A stretch of DNA of 25,162 nt, from assembly GCA_036521995.1 (NCBI GenBank), contig DATDGR010000116.1, forward strand, positions 1-25,162, given 5' to 3'. This stretch comes from Gp13-AA77 sp036521995. GTDB lineage: Bacteria > Acidobacteriota > Terriglobia > UBA7540. How positions within the stretch are numbered: position 1 is the first letter of the stretch; every line of letters starts with the position of its first letter. The notes beneath the pieces were generated by a model, which saw only the letters and a list, made by a program, of their open reading frames with translations, was not told the origin of the DNA and ran no database searches. This document shows, one piece after another, positions 24,395 to 25,162 of the stretch. The position numbers and the translations under genes are program-made.

Positions 24395-25051
24395 ATGCTT
24401 CGATACCAGATATTTGCCTCGATGCTCCGAACTAGTGCGCTCGCTGTTCTCTTGGTTGTTTTGCCAGCAGGGTGGGCGAATGCGCAGGACCTCCCGTCGA
24501 ACCCCTGCTTCGGGTCCAACAACCAGGCAACCAACCTGGGAGCTCTGCTTCAAAACACTAGCGCCTGTAACGTGGGCACAGGAAGCAGCTACGTGAGTTA
24601 CACCTGGACTAGTTTCACCTGCCAGAGCGATCCCGGTTCAACCTGCCCGACCGCGGGTCAAATAACTGTAAGCCCGAACCCCTCTACCACTTGCAGCGAC
24701 GATGATGGCTATAGTAACGACGAGGTCTATACAGTTTTCTATGTGCAGTCTCCAACACTACCCCTCAATGTCACCAGCAGTACGGACCCCCCTACAGGCC
24801 ATTACTTCGAGATTACGATCAATGGAACAGTCACGATCAACGGAAACTCGTCGGGCACCCACAACAACTGGAACTGGCCCCACTTTTGCGGCGGGAACGG
24901 CCAGTCCCAATCTGGGGTGGAGGACAATATTACCCATGTGTATTGTGGGGGCCCCCCCAACAACTGTGTTAGTTCGTTGGCTGGAAAGAGCGAGGTCGAA
25001 TGCAACTCCATGGACCGGGGGGAGGGTGTCCCAGAGTTCGTTGGAGCTTGA
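24395..25051 (+). CDS. Cysteine-rich secreted protein of unknown function
   Basis: A 218-residue protein I do not recognise. It has a clear Sec signal peptide with an ANA-QD cleavage site at residues 30/31 (hydrophobic core ALAVLLVVLPAGWA). The mature part is rich in Ser, Thr, Asn and Gly and has nine cysteines spread along its length (PCFG, SACNV, FTCQS, TCPT, TTCSDD, HFCGG, VYCGG, NNCVS, VECNS), suggesting a disulfide-stabilised exported or surface protein. Several NxS/T-rich strand-like segments (FEITINGTVTINGNSSG) point to a beta fold. GGGGAGGAG precedes the ATG. It lies between tRNA-Ser and a transposase fragment and looks like accessory DNA. Confidence 0.75.
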   Translation: MLRYQIFASMLRTSALAVLLVVLPAGWANAQDLPSNPCFGSNNQATNLGALLQNTSACNVGTGSSYVSYTWTSFTCQSDPGSTCPTAGQITVSPNPSTTCSDDDGYSNDEVYTVFYVQSPTLPLNVTSSTDPPTGHYFEITINGTVTINGNSSGTHNNWNWPHFCGGNGQSQSGVEDNITHVYCGGPPNNCVSSLAGKSEVECNSMDRGEGVPEFVGA

Positions 25052-25069
25052 GCGACGGCTGTTTTCATT

Positions 25070-25162
25070 TTACGCCGCTTTCTCCTTCAAGGGCTCCTCA
25101 GTTCGACCCAGCGCCACTTTCAGTCTCCAGAGGTCCCGGTAGCCCATGAGGCGTCGAAAGTT
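25070..25162 (-). CDS. C-terminal end of a probable IS256-type (mutator) transposase, cut by window edge
   Basis: The minus strand entering the window reads a 30-residue open frame ending TAA at 25070-25072. Its start NFRRLMGYRDLWRLKVAL resembles the C-terminal tail of IS256/mutator-family transposases, where an FRRLxGYRDL-like motif is followed by a short charged end (EEPLKEKAA here). The catalytic DDE region would lie outside the window, so this is a motif-level call. If right, an IS end should lie shortly downstream, within about 25030-25069, on the 3' side of the secreted orphan gene. Confidence 0.5.
   Translation of the reverse strand, partial: NFRRLMGYRDLWRLKVALGRTEEPLKEKAA

Overview
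This is a GC-rich (about 60-65 %) bacterial chromosomal window with dense housekeeping genes and long repeat-filled spacers. The gene set (MEP isoprenoid pathway, undecaprenyl synthesis, S2P proteases, MacB-type exporters, small secreted proteins, many palindromic intergenic repeats) fits an Acidobacteriota, Bryobacterales/Solibacter-like genome. That placement is inference from style and protein flavour; no phylogenetic marker is decisive.

Left third (73-8178, all minus strand): reading from right to left in transcription order, uppS, cdsA, dxr, rseP, ispG, a DUF1810 protein and an amidase. uppS/cdsA/dxr/rseP/ispG is a classic envelope-lipid cluster: MEP-pathway enzymes supply isoprenyl diphosphates, UppS makes the C55 carrier, CdsA makes CDP-diacylglycerol and RseP is an intramembrane protease. 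The rseP-ispG gap (3122-3806) carries three imperfect copies of a repeat built on a GGGTTCGTTT motif.

Centre (8346-13554): an HU/IHF-type DNA-binding protein with a clear sigma70 promoter and a second, EGY-like site-2 protease face right. Converging on them are a zinc alcohol dehydrogenase, enolase and GlgC, all on the minus strand; glgC and eno are 39 bp apart and probably cotranscribed.

Regulatory and export block (13753-21432, plus strand): a CecR/YbiH-like TetR regulator with a near-consensus promoter overlaps (ATGA) an ECF sigma factor that has no visible anti-sigma gene. A 1.17-kb gene-free mosaic of nested inverted repeats follows. Then comes an exporter operon: two MacB/FtsX-type permeases, an HlyD-type adaptor, a small secreted protein and a LolD/MacB-type ATPase. 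The E. coli CecR regulon (ybhGFSR) has the same parts list (adaptor, ATPase, two permeases), so a regulatory link is plausible but unproven.

Right end: a Tat-exported sugar phosphate isomerase/epimerase-like protein (minus strand), a 0.95-kb gene-free AT-richer spacer with an orphan promoter and three 33-nt direct repeats, tadA, tRNA-Ser(CGA), a cysteine-rich secreted orphan, and the C-terminal tail of a probable IS256-type transposase cut by the window edge.
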